DNA from: Pseudarthrobacter oxydans
Lineage (GTDB): Bacteria > Actinomycetota > Actinomycetes > Actinomycetales > Micrococcaceae
DNA length: 64,000 nucleotides
Direction: 5' to 3'
Assembly (NCBI RefSeq): GCF_013314975.1
Contig: NZ_JABTYH010000010.1
Coordinates: forward strand, 1-64,000
Below, in pieces: positions 17,769 through 26,626 of this stretch. The first letter of the stretch is position 1. Every line of letters begins with the position of its first letter. The position numbers were made by a program, and so were the translations under genes. Below the pieces are notes generated by a model, which worked only from the letters and a program-made list of their open reading frames with translations, had not been told where the DNA came from and did not search any database.

Positions 17769-18788
17769 ATGTCAGACTCTGAATCGTCGGGCTGGTTCCC
17801 TCCACAGCTTGATCCTGTAGTTCTACGCCTGGCCCGCGCCGATCAGCTTGCGTATGAAATCGGTGATCTTGCAGGCGAGTGGTCTTGGAACGGCCCAATA
17901 ACGCTAACGGAGTTTAGACGCGGGAACACGATGGAGCTCAGGGTCACCTCCATCCGACCAGTACCTCCGGTCGCCTCGCTACTGTTCAGCGAAGCCGTCA
18001 ATCATCTACGCGCTGGGCTAGATAATGTCATTTGGCATTTGGTCGGCAAGGTGAATACCAAGCTCTCGCCCGCGGCCGAGCGCAAGGTGAGTATGCCCAT
18101 ATACGACGATGCGGAGAAGTTCAGAAGGTGGCAGGACGCGATGGTCCGCGCCCACGTTACAGCGGTCGGTCCGAGCACAACACTTGGAAAGAGATTGCGC
18201 CAATTGCAGCCCTTTCAGGATGACAAGAGCCGGGTGGGTTCAATTTCCAGCCGGTTTGCAGCTGCCAGCGGTCAAAAGATCGAGTACGCCCACCCTCTGC
18301 TCCTGCTACAGGCCTACTCGAACGCCGACAAGCACCGAGCCGTCAGGGTTGCTGCCGCCCGAACATTCACCTCAGATGATCTAACACCCTTTAGATCGCA
18401 GGATCATGGCCACCGTGAACTCCTCATCGGAGATGTCTTAGGGCGGGGGCGTATAGGACAGCAGGTTGAGGTCGAAACGCAGTCCGCTGCGATGATCCAT
18501 CGCCCAGGGCCGTTCTCGGCATGGGTCAGCCCTGTGCGCGAACTCAATGAGATGCGTCAGTACTTGAGCACCGTCGCCTTCCCTACACTTCTCACCGGCC
18601 TCGCCCTCACAGACGGGCTGCCTCCCGACATTCAGTTAGGCGACACCGGCGCCTCTAACAGGGACCGCATTGCTGCAGGCGGTTGGAAAGACGCGTTGGA
18701 ACGCCTTGTTGGACCCACGCAGGATCGATTCAAGCGCGCGGATGCGCGCGGGTTTGTACGGCACGACATCGTCTACGAAGACAGCTAA
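17769..18788 (+). CDS. Hypothetical protein paired with the HEPN gene
   Basis: 339 residues; ATG 17769 has GGAGG nine bases upstream, and ATG 17760 is the alternative. Central residues include NHLRAGLDNVIWHLV and a SNADKHRAVRV motif. An Asn-x-x-Lys-His element of this type is common in uncharacterised bacterial proteins related to HEPN-like helical bundles. It is divergently transcribed from the HEPN gene, sharing a 184-bp promoter region. Function unknown; a defence role is suggested only by neighbours. Confidence 0.55.
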   Translation: MSDSESSGWFPPQLDPVVLRLARADQLAYEIGDLAGEWSWNGPITLTEFRRGNTMELRVTSIRPVPPVASLLFSEAVNHLRAGLDNVIWHLVGKVNTKLSPAAERKVSMPIYDDAEKFRRWQDAMVRAHVTAVGPSTTLGKRLRQLQPFQDDKSRVGSISSRFAAASGQKIEYAHPLLLLQAYSNADKHRAVRVAAARTFTSDDLTPFRSQDHGHRELLIGDVLGRGRIGQQVEVETQSAAMIHRPGPFSAWVSPVRELNEMRQYLSTVAFPTLLTGLALTDGLPPDIQLGDTGASNRDRIAAGGWKDALERLVGPTQDRFKRADARGFVRHDIVYEDS

Positions 18789-18802
18789 GTGGCGAAGGCT
18801 GG

Positions 18803-19393
18803 CTATGCTGCCGAAGCTTCTTCTTCCTGGGTGTCGCTTCCACTGAGGGCTCGCGTCAGCGATGAAACGCTGACGCTGAGCCGCTGCGCGGTCTCCTTCA
18901 AGGTCTTTCCTTCAGCGCGCAGCTGCCGGGCGGTTTCCAGCTTTCCTGGGGTCATGGAACGAGGCCGCCCTCCCAGCCGGCCGCGTGCCTTTGCCGCTGC
19001 AAGGCCGGCTTTCGTTCTTTCGGAAAGTCGGGACCGCTCGTACTCCGCCAGTGAGGCAAACATATCGAAGATGAGTTTTCCGTGGGCACTGGTGGTGTCG
19101 AGCCAGGGTTCGGCCAAAGAGCGGAACCCAATCCCCCGCCGGCCAAGGACGGTCACGATTTCAGCGAGATCCGCCGTGCTTCGACCGAGCCTGGTCAAAT
19201 CTGCGACAGTCAAGACATTGCCCGGCTGCAGGTAGTCCAGGCACTCTTTCCATCGCGTCCGCGCCTGGGTGGCACCGGAGGCGTACTCCTGAAACACCCG
19301 GACAGCTCCAGCCGCCACAAGGGCATCAACCTGGGAATCCAAAGATTGCCCTCGAGTGCTGACCCTCGCGTACCCGATAACATTTCCAGACAC
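18803..19393 (-). CDS. Serine recombinase (resolvase/invertase) A
   Basis: 196 residues. Small serine recombinase with catalytic Ser12 in YARVSTRGQ, the DLTRLGRS arginine motif, the long E-helix (SLAEYERSRLSERTKAG) and a C-terminal HTH (TLKETAQRLSVSVSSLTRAL). It is only moderately similar to the other resolvases in the window. A dyad typical of a res subsite lies just upstream at 19414-19452. Next to it is the Tn552-like element, so it may have provided that element's landing site. Confidence 0.92.
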   Translation of the reverse strand: MSGNVIGYARVSTRGQSLDSQVDALVAAGAVRVFQEYASGATQARTRWKECLDYLQPGNVLTVADLTRLGRSTADLAEIVTVLGRRGIGFRSLAEPWLDTTSAHGKLIFDMFASLAEYERSRLSERTKAGLAAAKARGRLGGRPRSMTPGKLETARQLRAEGKTLKETAQRLSVSVSSLTRALSGSDTQEEEASAA

Positions 19394-19413
19394 GTCAAAA
19401 ACCCTCCACGAAT

Positions 19414-19452
19414 GGTTTTGACTGGTTTTCTTTCCGGAAACCAGTTTTGACC
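19414..19452. repeat. Inverted repeat, probable res subsite
   Basis: An imperfect dyad GGTTTTGACTGGTTTTC / GGAAACCAGTTTTGACC centred near 19433, about 40 bases upstream of the resolvase A start. Position and size fit the crossover or binding site of the adjacent serine recombinase. Confidence 0.55.
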
Positions 19453-19533
19453 AACACTAAAGGGGTCTTTTAGGGAGTTCGGGTGTGGATGTTGGCATTG
19501 GGTGGCGGCTTTTGGTGTTCGCTCTGTGTCGCG

Positions 19534-20343
19534 CTAGTTTCCGATGACGAGGATGCTTGCTGCTGCTTCTACGACGTCGTCGGTGATGGTTTCGAGTTGG
19601 TTGATTTTTAGGACGCGGGTGATCTGGGGGAATAGCCGTTCGAGGAGTCGGAAGTTGCCTCGGGTGATGCGTTCTACTGCGGCAATTGCCTGGGCGTCGG
19701 TGAAGTCATCGGGGTCGAGGGTCCGGCCGAGCCGTTTCCAATGTCGGTCCAAAACGAAGAGGAGCTCGTCTCTGCCAAGGGCGCGGTATCGGTGGGAGAA
19801 GCCGAGGCGGCTGTATAGCTGGGGGTAGTGCCGGAATCGTTGGTCGATGCCGGGCATGCCGATGAGGATCATCGGCAGGTGGGTTCGGTCGTGGTTGTCA
19901 CGGAGGAGTTCAAGGGCTGTCGCGCTAAGCCGTTCGGCTTCGTCGATTATTAGCAGCTCCACGAGTGTGGTGACTCTGTTCATTGAGCGTGGTGCGGTAT
20001 CGAGTTTGTGCAGGTGTTCGTCAATGCACGAGCCGATTCTCACCTGGTAGCGGTGGATGTCCTCCATGAGTGTTCTGGGTCGGCAGAGAACGTCCGGGGT
20101 GTAGAAAACGGTGCGGGAGCGGTTGGCGAGGGTGTAGTGCTTTTCGTCCTGGTCGCCGCGTGGTCCCCATTCGGTGATGTAAGGCTCCAGGTCATCCCAG
20201 TTGGCGTAGCGACGCGCGGAGAGTGTTTTACCCACTCCGGCATCTCCGTGGCAGATCCCTATTGTTCGTTCTTTTCGGACTGCATTGGCGAACTCGGTGA
20301 AGCGTCGGTGTTCTTTGGTGACGATGAAGGTGGTGTTCATCAT
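19534..20343 (-). CDS. Transposition ATPase, Tn552/TniB-like
   Basis: 269 residues. AAA+ ATPase with Walker A CHGDAGVGKTLSARRY and Walker B LLIIDEAERLS; sensor region MILIGMPGID and a YSRLGFSHRYR segment follow. Size and pairing with an adjacent Mu/TnsB-type transposase of about 465 residues match the two-gene layout of Tn552 (about 271 and 480 residues). It would deliver the transposase to target DNA. ATGA overlap with the transposase gene. Complete. Confidence 0.85.
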   Translation of the reverse strand: MMNTTFIVTKEHRRFTEFANAVRKERTIGICHGDAGVGKTLSARRYANWDDLEPYITEWGPRGDQDEKHYTLANRSRTVFYTPDVLCRPRTLMEDIHRYQVRIGSCIDEHLHKLDTAPRSMNRVTTLVELLIIDEAERLSATALELLRDNHDRTHLPMILIGMPGIDQRFRHYPQLYSRLGFSHRYRALGRDELLFVLDRHWKRLGRTLDPDDFTDAQAIAAVERITRGNFRLLERLFPQITRVLKINQLETITDDVVEAAASILVIGN

Positions 20344-21731
20344 TCGTCCTCTTCGTAGGTGCGAAGTCGGCGCCGGCGCCGTACTGGTTCAGTGATGTGC
20401 GGTTCTTCACGGCTGGTGATTGTTGGAATGCGGTCATTGATGGTGCGGCGCAGTTCTTTCCGCCGCGCTCTCCGTGCAGCCTCGATGTCCCGCAGACTCA
20501 GACGAAGGTTGGGGTGGTCTTCATCGACCGCGGCGCAAACGAAGGTGTCGTGGTCGTAGACACGGATCTCGGAGATGTCCCGGGGGTCGTAGCGGATGGT
20601 GACGGTTTGCCCCACGAAGGGCGCCAGCGTGGGTGAGAGGTAGCGCTGGCCTTGAAAGTGGATGCCGTCGCGTTGCACGGTCCGGTTCTTTGGAACTGTC
20701 AGGAGGAGTCCGTCGAGGTCCTCCAGACTTTCGGGCATCCGGGGAAGCCAGCCGTCGGCGACCCAAGCATCCCGTGGTGAGATACCAAGTTCGCTGTGGG
20801 GCCGGTCGTTGTAGACGGCGACGAAGCCTCCGATGGCTCGGTCCAGTCCGGGGAGATCGAGTGCGGGGTGAGGTTTTCTGTTCCCCGGCCCCAGATGTCC
20901 GGGGAGGGTGGGAAGAACTTCGGTGTTGATGGTCCCGAAGAACCGCTCGATTTTTCCCCTGCCCTGCGGCCTGGCGATGGTCGAGTGGATGACGCGGATG
21001 TGCAGCTCGATGGCAGTGTGTTCAAGATGGCGGCTCGTGAAGTCGGAGCCGTGGTCCACGTGCAGGATGTCGGGCAGTCCGCACATTGCCCAGCTGGGGT
21101 CACTCTTTCGCCAGATGGCCTGCCGGAGGGCGAGGGCTGTGTTGAGCGCTGAGGGTGCGCCGGTGAAGACGGTGTAGCCGCAGAGCGCGCGGGAGTAATC
21201 GTCCATCACTGTCGTCAGCCAGGGCCGGTCGGGTTTGCCGTTGGCGCCGTTGATGAGGATGTCGAGTTGGGTGTGGTCCGCTTGCCAGATTTGGTTTGGG
21301 TGGTCGGCGCGGCGGCGAAGGACAAGTTCATGCCGGTCCCGGTAGGATGCGGAACCTTCGAGAGCCAGGGTCACCAGGGCGGGGTCCAGTGCCTGGACGA
21401 TCTTGCGGACGACGGAGTAGCTCGGCGCCTGGTCGCCTCGTCTGCCCGCTTCGGCCGCCGTAAGTCGGTGCAACGTTGCGATACTCGGGCGCGGTCTGGT
21501 CAGCGCGAGTCCCTCGATAAACCTAACCATTCTTGGGTCTGTGCGACGTATGCCGGCATCGGCGCGTGGATGCAGGTCAAGAGCACTCCCGCCACCAGTT
21601 CGGTAGAGCCGGAGCCAGCGCTGAAGAGTGCGGGTACTGATTCCGGTTTCGCGGGCGAGGGCGGCAAGCGGGATCTGGTCCTCGACGTAGAGTCGGAGGA
21701 CTTTCCAGCGCTCATCGCCGTTCAGGATTAC
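20340..21731 (-). pseudogene. Tn552-like DDE transposase lacking its start
   Basis: 464 codons stay open, but the frame begins directly after the TAG stop of resolvase B with no start codon; the first ATG is internal at 21530. Residues before it encode an intact HTH (AALARETGISTRTLQRWLRLYR). The DDE core follows: QADHTQLD and MDDYSRAL, then HVDHGSDF, then GRGKIERFFG, with a Mu-type C-terminal barrel and a basic tail. About the first 10 residues appear to be replaced by the resolvase segment. Translation from 21530 would lose the HTH. Confidence 0.75.
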
Positions 21732-22328
21732 CTACGTTCTTGTGCTCTCGCGGGCGGCGAGGGCTTGCTGGTGGCGGTAGAGAGTGGCACGGCTCCAACC
21801 AACGAGACGGGCTGCGTCTTCCGCGGTGCGTCCCTTCGCCCGGGCGTCCTGCGCGATCGCCAGCTTGTCCGCAATGACGCCCGGATCCGTCAGTGGGCGG
21901 CCAAAGCGCGTTCCGTTCTGTCTGGCGGCGGCGATGCCGGCATTGACCCGCTCGACGATCAGCTCGCGCTCATATTCGGCCAAGGTGGCGAGCATGTTCA
22001 GCATCAACCGACCCGTCGAGGTCGCCGGGTCGATACCGTCTGAGATGGATCGGACCTGAACGCCGCGTTTACGCAGCAGGTTCACGGTGTTCAGCACGTC
22101 GATCAATGACCGGCCCAGCCGATCGACCCGCCACACGACGACGGTGTCGCCCTCCTCGGCGTACTCGAGGAGCCTCTTCATCCCTGGCCGCTCGATCGCC
22201 GTCTTACTTCCCGAGGTTACATCGGCGAAGACGTCGCGCTTCTGCACGCCGACGGAGAGCAGAGCGTCGAGCTGCAGTCGGGCATCCTGGTTCGAAGTAC
22301 TCACCCGCGTGTAGCCCAATTGCCTCAT
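21732..22328 (-). CDS. Serine resolvase B
   Basis: 198 residues from ATG 22328, the start homologous to that of resolvase C. Catalytic Ser10 in YTRVSTSNQ, VWRVDRLGRS, the E-helix LATLAEYERELIVERVNAG and the C-terminal HTH TAEDAARLVGWSRATLYRHQ are all present. It is highly similar along its length to the protein at 43348-43944. Its stop abuts the truncated transposase in the same frame. The 103 bases upstream form a res-like region that ends exactly at a Tn402-type transposon end. Confidence 0.94.
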   Translation of the reverse strand: MRQLGYTRVSTSNQDARLQLDALLSVGVQKRDVFADVTSGSKTAIERPGMKRLLEYAEEGDTVVVWRVDRLGRSLIDVLNTVNLLRKRGVQVRSISDGIDPATSTGRLMLNMLATLAEYERELIVERVNAGIAAARQNGTRFGRPLTDPGVIADKLAIAQDARAKGRTAEDAARLVGWSRATLYRHQQALAARESTRT

Positions 22329-22431
22329 CAGGCCATTCTGACTCAAAAAGTCCGTCACGAGGCTATGCTGAGACGATTTACGGTGAGACGTGTTTTCGGG
22401 ACATCGGCCAGCCCGGTTTTCTCAGTCCGCA
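22329..22431. promoter_or_regulatory. Putative res region of resolvase B
   Basis: 103 bases between the resolvase start and the transposon end. It contains two spaced GAGACG boxes (CTGAGACGATTT and GGTGAGACGTG) and aligns with the corresponding 103 bases upstream of resolvase C. The last five bases, CCGCA, would be the target duplication of the element that starts at 22432. Confidence 0.6.
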
Positions 22432-22456
22432 TGTCAGTTTCAGAAGTCGGCTGCAC
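22432..22456 (+). repeat. Tn402/Tn5053-type transposon end (element X)
   Basis: A 25-base end beginning TGTCAGTTTCAGAAG and ending GGCTGCAC, reading rightward. It differs at 2 positions from the proven end at 44048. A second partial repeat TGTCAGAAGCCGTCTGCAC follows at about 22461, as expected for TniA-binding repeats. No opposing end with a CCGCA duplication was found before 44 kb. Confidence 0.75.
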
Positions 22457-22562
22457 AGATTGTCAGAAGCCGTCTGCACTCAATGTGTACTGTCCCTCCA
22501 CGAGTTCGATTGATTGCCAGGATTCCTTCGGAACTTCCATCGGCCACAAGTCACCCGAGGAA

Positions 22563-22600
22563 GCCGGGTACAGAGCTGAACCTCCAGCTCTATACCCGGC
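22563..22600 (-). terminator. Hairpin terminator after copC
   Basis: Stem GCCGGGTACAGAGCTG pairs with CAGCTCTATACCCGGC, 16 bp with one mismatch and a 6-base loop. It lies just beyond the stop of the CopC-domain gene and is probably the end of the leftward operon. Confidence 0.6.
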
Positions 22601-22610
22601 GGGCGCGGGG

Positions 22611-23228
22611 CTACGCCGAGGTGCCCGCCTTGTTTCGGCGACGCATGAGGTAGACCAAACCCGCTGCCAGTGCGGCGACGATGACACCGGCTCCGATAAG
22701 CCATCCGGTTCCGTCGGCAGGTTGGGTTTGTGACGCGGGATCTGCTGCGGCTTGGGTGGCAACGGCTAACGTTTCGGGCGCAGCAGCGGCTGGAGCGCTG
22801 CTTGTCGCGGTGGCCGAGGGAGCTTCAGTTGCTTCACCTTCGGGTGCGTAGGTGAAGCTGAAGGTTCCCTCTATAGGGTGGCCGTCAGCGGACACGGCCC
22901 GCCATTCCACGGTGTGTTTGCCGTCGTGGTCGATGTCGGCGTCCGTGCTCAGCGTCTTACCCTCGACGGTGACTTCGCCGCTGCTGACGACATGTCCGTC
23001 GGGGGCGGTGACGGTGAGGATATTGGAACCGGGGATGCCGGTCGTTGGCGGGTTGGTCAGGGTGATGGAGACCTTGCCCGGGTTGGTGGCGATGGTCTGC
23101 CCGTCGGTAGGGCTGGTGGAGGCCAGCGCGTCGTGGGCCTGGGCCGGTGCAACACCCAGAAGTGCGGCAAGGGCCAGGGAAGCGGTCAGCGCTGCGGTGG
23201 TCCGGGCGCGGCGGAGGGAAAAAGCCAT
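22611..23228 (-). CDS. copC: CopC-domain exported protein with C-terminal anchor
   Basis: 205 residues from ATG 23228 (AAAGGA seven bases upstream). A signal peptide (TTAALTASLALAALLGVAPAQA) is followed by the mature His start HDALASTSPTDGQ, the first copper-ligand position in CopC proteins. The Ig-like CopC fold includes a DHDGKHTVEWRAVSADGHPIEGTFSF segment with a His. A Ala/Pro-rich linker and a C-terminal transmembrane helix with an RRR stop signal follow. It probably binds copper at the outer face of the membrane. It is the last gene of a leftward ArsR-MFS unit; no CopD is adjacent. Confidence 0.88.
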   Translation of the reverse strand: MAFSLRRARTTAALTASLALAALLGVAPAQAHDALASTSPTDGQTIATNPGKVSITLTNPPTTGIPGSNILTVTAPDGHVVSSGEVTVEGKTLSTDADIDHDGKHTVEWRAVSADGHPIEGTFSFTYAPEGEATEAPSATATSSAPAAAAPETLAVATQAAADPASQTQPADGTGWLIGAGVIVAALAAGLVYLMRRRNKAGTSA

Positions 23229-23309
23229 GGGGATGTCCTTTCGGGACTGCCTGCTGCGTCTTGGGGCAGGCAAGAAGATGAGGGAATGGTCGCGTGTCCT
23301 GGTGCGGCG

Positions 23310-23981
23310 TCAAAGCACCGGCAGGAGGGTCCTTGAGCCCGGAGGGCCGCGGGGCGCAGCGATGCGGGTGCCTGGTGATTTCCGTGGCTGGGATGCCGTC
23401 CGCGGGATGGGCACGGCAACGACGGGAGGCAGTACGGCTGGTCGCGGCGCGTGGGTCAGTGGCCTAAGCCAGGCCCGGAGCTGCCACAGGGCGGCTTCGG
23501 CACGGCCGAGGGCCAGGACGGTCAGGGCGGTGGCCAGCACATGCGCAGCAGTCATTGCGGTCGGCCCGGAACCGGTGGCGAATGCGGCTTCGGCGAGATC
23601 AGCCGGGGCTGCCGTGGCGCATTCAGGAACCACCATCTCCTGGTGATGGCTGTGCGCGGCGATGCCCGCCGGCCCACAGCCCTGGCCTTGGCCAGACAAG
23701 GCGCTGAAAGCCGAATGCAGGAAGCCCTGGCCCGTCGCCAGAATCGCGGCGAGGACAGGGAGTGAGATCCGGCGGCGGGACAACGCGGTGACCGGGGCCA
23801 TGATCAGGGCGGTGAGTAGGGCCATCAGCGGTACCGCGGGCAGGTGCCCGCCGGCTCCGGTGTGGGCGGCAGCCGCGATGCCGATCACCAGGGCGGTGAC
23901 CACGCCGGCGCGGAGAAACTGCCAAAGGGATCCGGCTTGTGTGGGGACGGCGTTCCGCGCCCCAACGGTGACGGGCATCAT
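23310..23981 (-). CDS. Polytopic membrane protein, His-rich loop
   Basis: 223 residues; ATG 23981 lies 4 bases after the ArsR stop. About five hydrophobic segments are visible. A loop between them carries AAHSHHQEMVVPECA, a plausible metal-binding patch. The C-terminal 50 residues are Pro/Arg-rich. Members of this type occur next to CopC or copper-transport genes in actinobacteria, but I cannot give a family name. Co-transcription with ArsR and CopC suggests a metal-related role. Confidence 0.6.
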   Translation of the reverse strand: MMPVTVGARNAVPTQAGSLWQFLRAGVVTALVIGIAAAAHTGAGGHLPAVPLMALLTALIMAPVTALSRRRISLPVLAAILATGQGFLHSAFSALSGQGQGCGPAGIAAHSHHQEMVVPECATAAPADLAEAAFATGSGPTAMTAAHVLATALTVLALGRAEAALWQLRAWLRPLTHAPRPAVLPPVVAVPIPRTASQPRKSPGTRIAAPRGPPGSRTLLPVL

Positions 23982-23985
23982 CTGG

Positions 23986-24363
23986 TCAGCCGTGGGTCGG
24001 TTCGCCGGTGATCCGGTGGTCGGCGTGGTTGAAGGTTTCCTGGATAAGGCGTACCAGGTGCCCATCATGGAGGGAGTAGATAACGTGCCGGCCGTCTTTG
24101 CGGGTGTCCACGAGGCCGCTGAGACGGAGTTTGGCCAAGTGCTGACTGACTACCGTCCGGGGCACTCCCGCGGCAGCGGTGAGCTCAGTGACCGTCTGGG
24201 GGCCCTGGCCGAGTTTCCAGAGCAAATGGAGGCGGGTCGGTTCGGCCAGCATCCGCAACGTGCCGGCGGCCGTTTCCAGCAGTTCCGGCCCGGGGGTGAC
24301 CGGGTGGACCAGTGAAGGTTCATCAGGCGCGGGGACGGGCGCGCCGTGCGGCTGGCTGCTCAA
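23986..24363 (-). CDS. ArsR-family metalloregulator or sensor
   Basis: 125 residues; TTG 24363 is chosen for its GGAAGGAG seven bases upstream, giving a 41-base overlap with the MFS gene. Winged HTH with LRMLAEPTRLHLLWKL, QTVTELTAAAGVPRTVVSQHLAKLRLSGLV and RHVIYSL. His residues in the C-terminal helix (HDGHLVRLIQETFNHADHR) could form a metal site like the alpha-5 sites of CzrA/NmtR-type members. There is no Cys at the ELCVCDL position. It probably represses its own operon through the dyads at 25627-25649. Confidence 0.88.
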   Translation of the reverse strand: MSSQPHGAPVPAPDEPSLVHPVTPGPELLETAAGTLRMLAEPTRLHLLWKLGQGPQTVTELTAAAGVPRTVVSQHLAKLRLSGLVDTRKDGRHVIYSLHDGHLVRLIQETFNHADHRITGEPTHG

Positions 24364-25609
24364 CGGACTGCTCCTTCCCTGCCGGTTCCATGGCTTGTAC
24401 GGTGTCGTGCCGCGGCCAGGACACAAACGCTCCTGCACTGGCTGTCACCGCAATAATAGTCAATGCCACCGCAGCCCAGCCCAAACCGGCGACCGCCCCG
24501 ACCCACCCGGCCAGCGGGTAAGTCAGGATGTAACAGGCATGGGACAGCGAGAACTGGGCCGTGAACACGTACGGGCGCGTCTCCTCGGTAGATGCGTCCC
24601 GCAGCAGCCGGGACGAGGGCGTGAGGATGGTCGAGTTCGCAGCTCCCAGCAGGAACCACAGGCCCAGCAGCAGCCACCAGCCCGCGCCCGGAACACCCAG
24701 CAGGGTCAGTGCGGCCGCCCCGGCCAGGACGAACGGGATGACACCAGCGCCCGTGAGCATCACCGCCCGGTCCCCGAACCGGTCCAGGACCTTGGGGGCC
24801 GACAACGCCACGATCATGGACCCGACCCCGAAGCACGCCAGCGCCAGGGCAAGGTCGGTATCGGGCCGGTGCAGGACGTCCCGAACGTAAACCACCGTGT
24901 TGACCAGCACCAGCGCGGTGGGGGCGGCGACGACCAGGTTCAGGGCCAGCAAGGACCGGAGGCGGCGGTTCCGCCAGAAGATCCTTGCACCGAGCGTGGT
25001 CCGGTGCCACAGCGAAGTCTGCGGCGCCGCGGCTGCCGCGCCTTTGGGCAGCACGGTGATGGCGACCATGAAGGCCGAGAACAGGAATCCACCCACTGTG
25101 CCGAGGAAGAGGTTGTTGTAGCTGAGCACGGTCAGCAGCAGCGCCGCCATGGCCGGGCTCACCAAAGCTTCCATGTCATAGGCAAGCCGCGACAGGGACA
25201 GCGCACGGGTGTAATCCTTCTCATCCCTCAGGATGGTGGGAATCAGGGACTGGAACGCCGGGGTAAACGTTGCTGAGGCTGACTGGAGCAGGAAGATCAC
25301 GATATAGATCTGCCAGACCTCGGTGATGAACGGCAGGCACAGCGCCATCGCCGCCCGGATCAGGTCAGCCCCGATCAACACCCGCTTCTTCGGCCACCGC
25401 GCCGCCAGAGCATTGATCACCGGGGCCAAGCCCACGTAGGCGAGCATTTTGATGGTCAGTGCCGTGCCGAGGACCGCGCCGGCGTTGCTGCCGGCTAAGT
25501 CGTAAGCCAGCAACCCCAGCGCCACCGTGAGCAGGCCGGTACCGATGAGTGCCACGATCTGCGCAGCAAAAAGCCGCCGGTACGTGAGATTCCGTAGAAG
25601 TGACAACAT
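24323..25609 (-). CDS. MFS efflux transporter
   Basis: 428 residues, about 12 membrane helices, ATG with AGGGGG upstream. The N-terminal TYRRLFAAQIVALIGTGL and RWPKKRVLIGADLIRA segments are typical of MFS exporters of the MdtH/ENTS type, with a long loop between the halves (GAAAAAPQTSLWHRTTLGARIFWRN). First gene of an ArsR-controlled unit that also encodes a His-rich membrane protein and a CopC protein, so metal or metal-chelate export is the best inference. Confidence 0.88.
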   Translation of the reverse strand: MLSLLRNLTYRRLFAAQIVALIGTGLLTVALGLLAYDLAGSNAGAVLGTALTIKMLAYVGLAPVINALAARWPKKRVLIGADLIRAAMALCLPFITEVWQIYIVIFLLQSASATFTPAFQSLIPTILRDEKDYTRALSLSRLAYDMEALVSPAMAALLLTVLSYNNLFLGTVGGFLFSAFMVAITVLPKGAAAAAPQTSLWHRTTLGARIFWRNRRLRSLLALNLVVAAPTALVLVNTVVYVRDVLHRPDTDLALALACFGVGSMIVALSAPKVLDRFGDRAVMLTGAGVIPFVLAGAAALTLLGVPGAGWWLLLGLWFLLGAANSTILTPSSRLLRDASTEETRPYVFTAQFSLSHACYILTYPLAGWVGAVAGLGWAAVALTIIAVTASAGAFVSWPRHDTVQAMEPAGKEQSVEQPAARRARPRA

Positions 25610-25626
25610 GAGCCAAACCCCCTAAG

Positions 25627-25649
25627 TGCATATGTGCATCATCATGCAC
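25627..25649 (-). promoter_or_regulatory. Candidate ArsR operator
   Basis: Overlapping dyads TGCATATGTGCA (25627-25638) and GTGCATCATCATGCAC (25634-25649) just upstream of the MFS gene. They resemble AT-rich 12-2-12 ArsR operators and are the only dyads in this promoter. Confidence 0.6.
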
Positions 25650-25890
25650 CCATGCTACTCCGTTCCCCGTCCAGGCGTTCGCTTGTCAGATTCCTACAAT
25701 GGCCGGAGACCGGACCGGATCCTAGGAAGTGGAACGCCCGAGGCTGGTCCTTTGAAGAGTTTCGACACGCCACGAACTGTGACTTTCAGCGATAAATGGC
25801 GGCGTTTTTACGGCGCTATTTGGCGCGCACGGTGCAGCCGTAAGGGGATCTTTTGATGGCCTTGGCATGACACTCGCCTCATGCAGGGAC

Positions 25891-26206
25891 TTATTTCGCC
25901 GCCCAGAGCAGTTCACGTATAAGTCGTTGCAATACCTGGCGGTCAACTTCCGGATGGGTATCTGCCCAAACGACAAGGGCATTGGAGTAGTTGCCGTAAG
26001 GTCCGCCTGGATCGCAGCCACGCCGTGCTTCGGCGTGTAGTGCGTGAATGGTGGGCAAAACGTCTGACCTCTCTCGGAGCCGAAATCCGCTAAGAACCGC
26101 TTTTCCGGTATCGGAATCTCACAGGCTTGTGTGCCGGTTCCTTTTGGTACTGTTTCCACACATTGCGGTAAGTCGCCAGCGCTGCGCTGAGTTCTTCATC
26201 AACCAT
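25891..26206 (-). pseudogene. Frameshifted hypothetical gene
   Basis: From ATG 26206 the frame reads MVDEELSAALATYRNVWKQY and stops early. A coding-like tail in another frame (NALVVWADTHPEVDRQVLQRLIRELLWAAK) ends at 25891. Together they look like one small protein of about 100 residues broken by at least one frameshift. Family not recognised. The flanking 25650-25890 has no gene I can support. Confidence 0.45.
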
Positions 26207-26257
26207 TCCCCAAGAATATGGCGGTAATGAAGACCGCATGCCTGCAGGCCGGTCGTG

Positions 26258-26435
26258 TCACCGGGCCCAGGAAACACGCCGCCGCGTTTCGTGAGGGCGG
26301 TGTTGGAACTCGCTATGTACCGTTGTCCAGGATACCCGGACCATCTCCGCCAATTCAGCCTGCCTGTGCCACCCGGCGTCGTGCAGCATCAGAAGATGCT
26401 TGCGCTGCGTCTTGGATAATTTTGCTTTCGGTCAC
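26258..26435 (-). pseudogene. Frameshifted small HTH gene
   Basis: GTG 26435 has an excellent AAGGAG upstream and begins MTESK, but the conserved part is in the next frame: LSKTQRKHLLMLHDAGWHRQ then AELAEMVRVSWTTVHSEF, a clear helix-turn-helix. A one-base shift near codon 5 separates the two. The length of 178 bases is not divisible by three. Probably a dead transposase- or resolvase-type HTH protein. Confidence 0.45.
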
Positions 26436-26626
26436 GCCTTCTCCTTGGCGACCGCCATTCTTTCACAGGTGCGCCTCCGGATAAGGTCCACCGCAAACTA
26501 GGCCACCATCGGCCGCCACACATCCGGTGGCTCTCTCAGCAAAACGCTAGGAGTGTTACGTAGTGCATGAACCCGGGTTCTGCCGCTAGTCCACGCCCTG
26601 ACTCTGTGTGGTTCTAGAGCAACCCG

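Noticed and set aside
16652..17770. Longer HEPN protein starting at 17770
   Set aside because: It would overlap the start of the divergent gene; GTG 17584 has a near-perfect ribosome-binding site.
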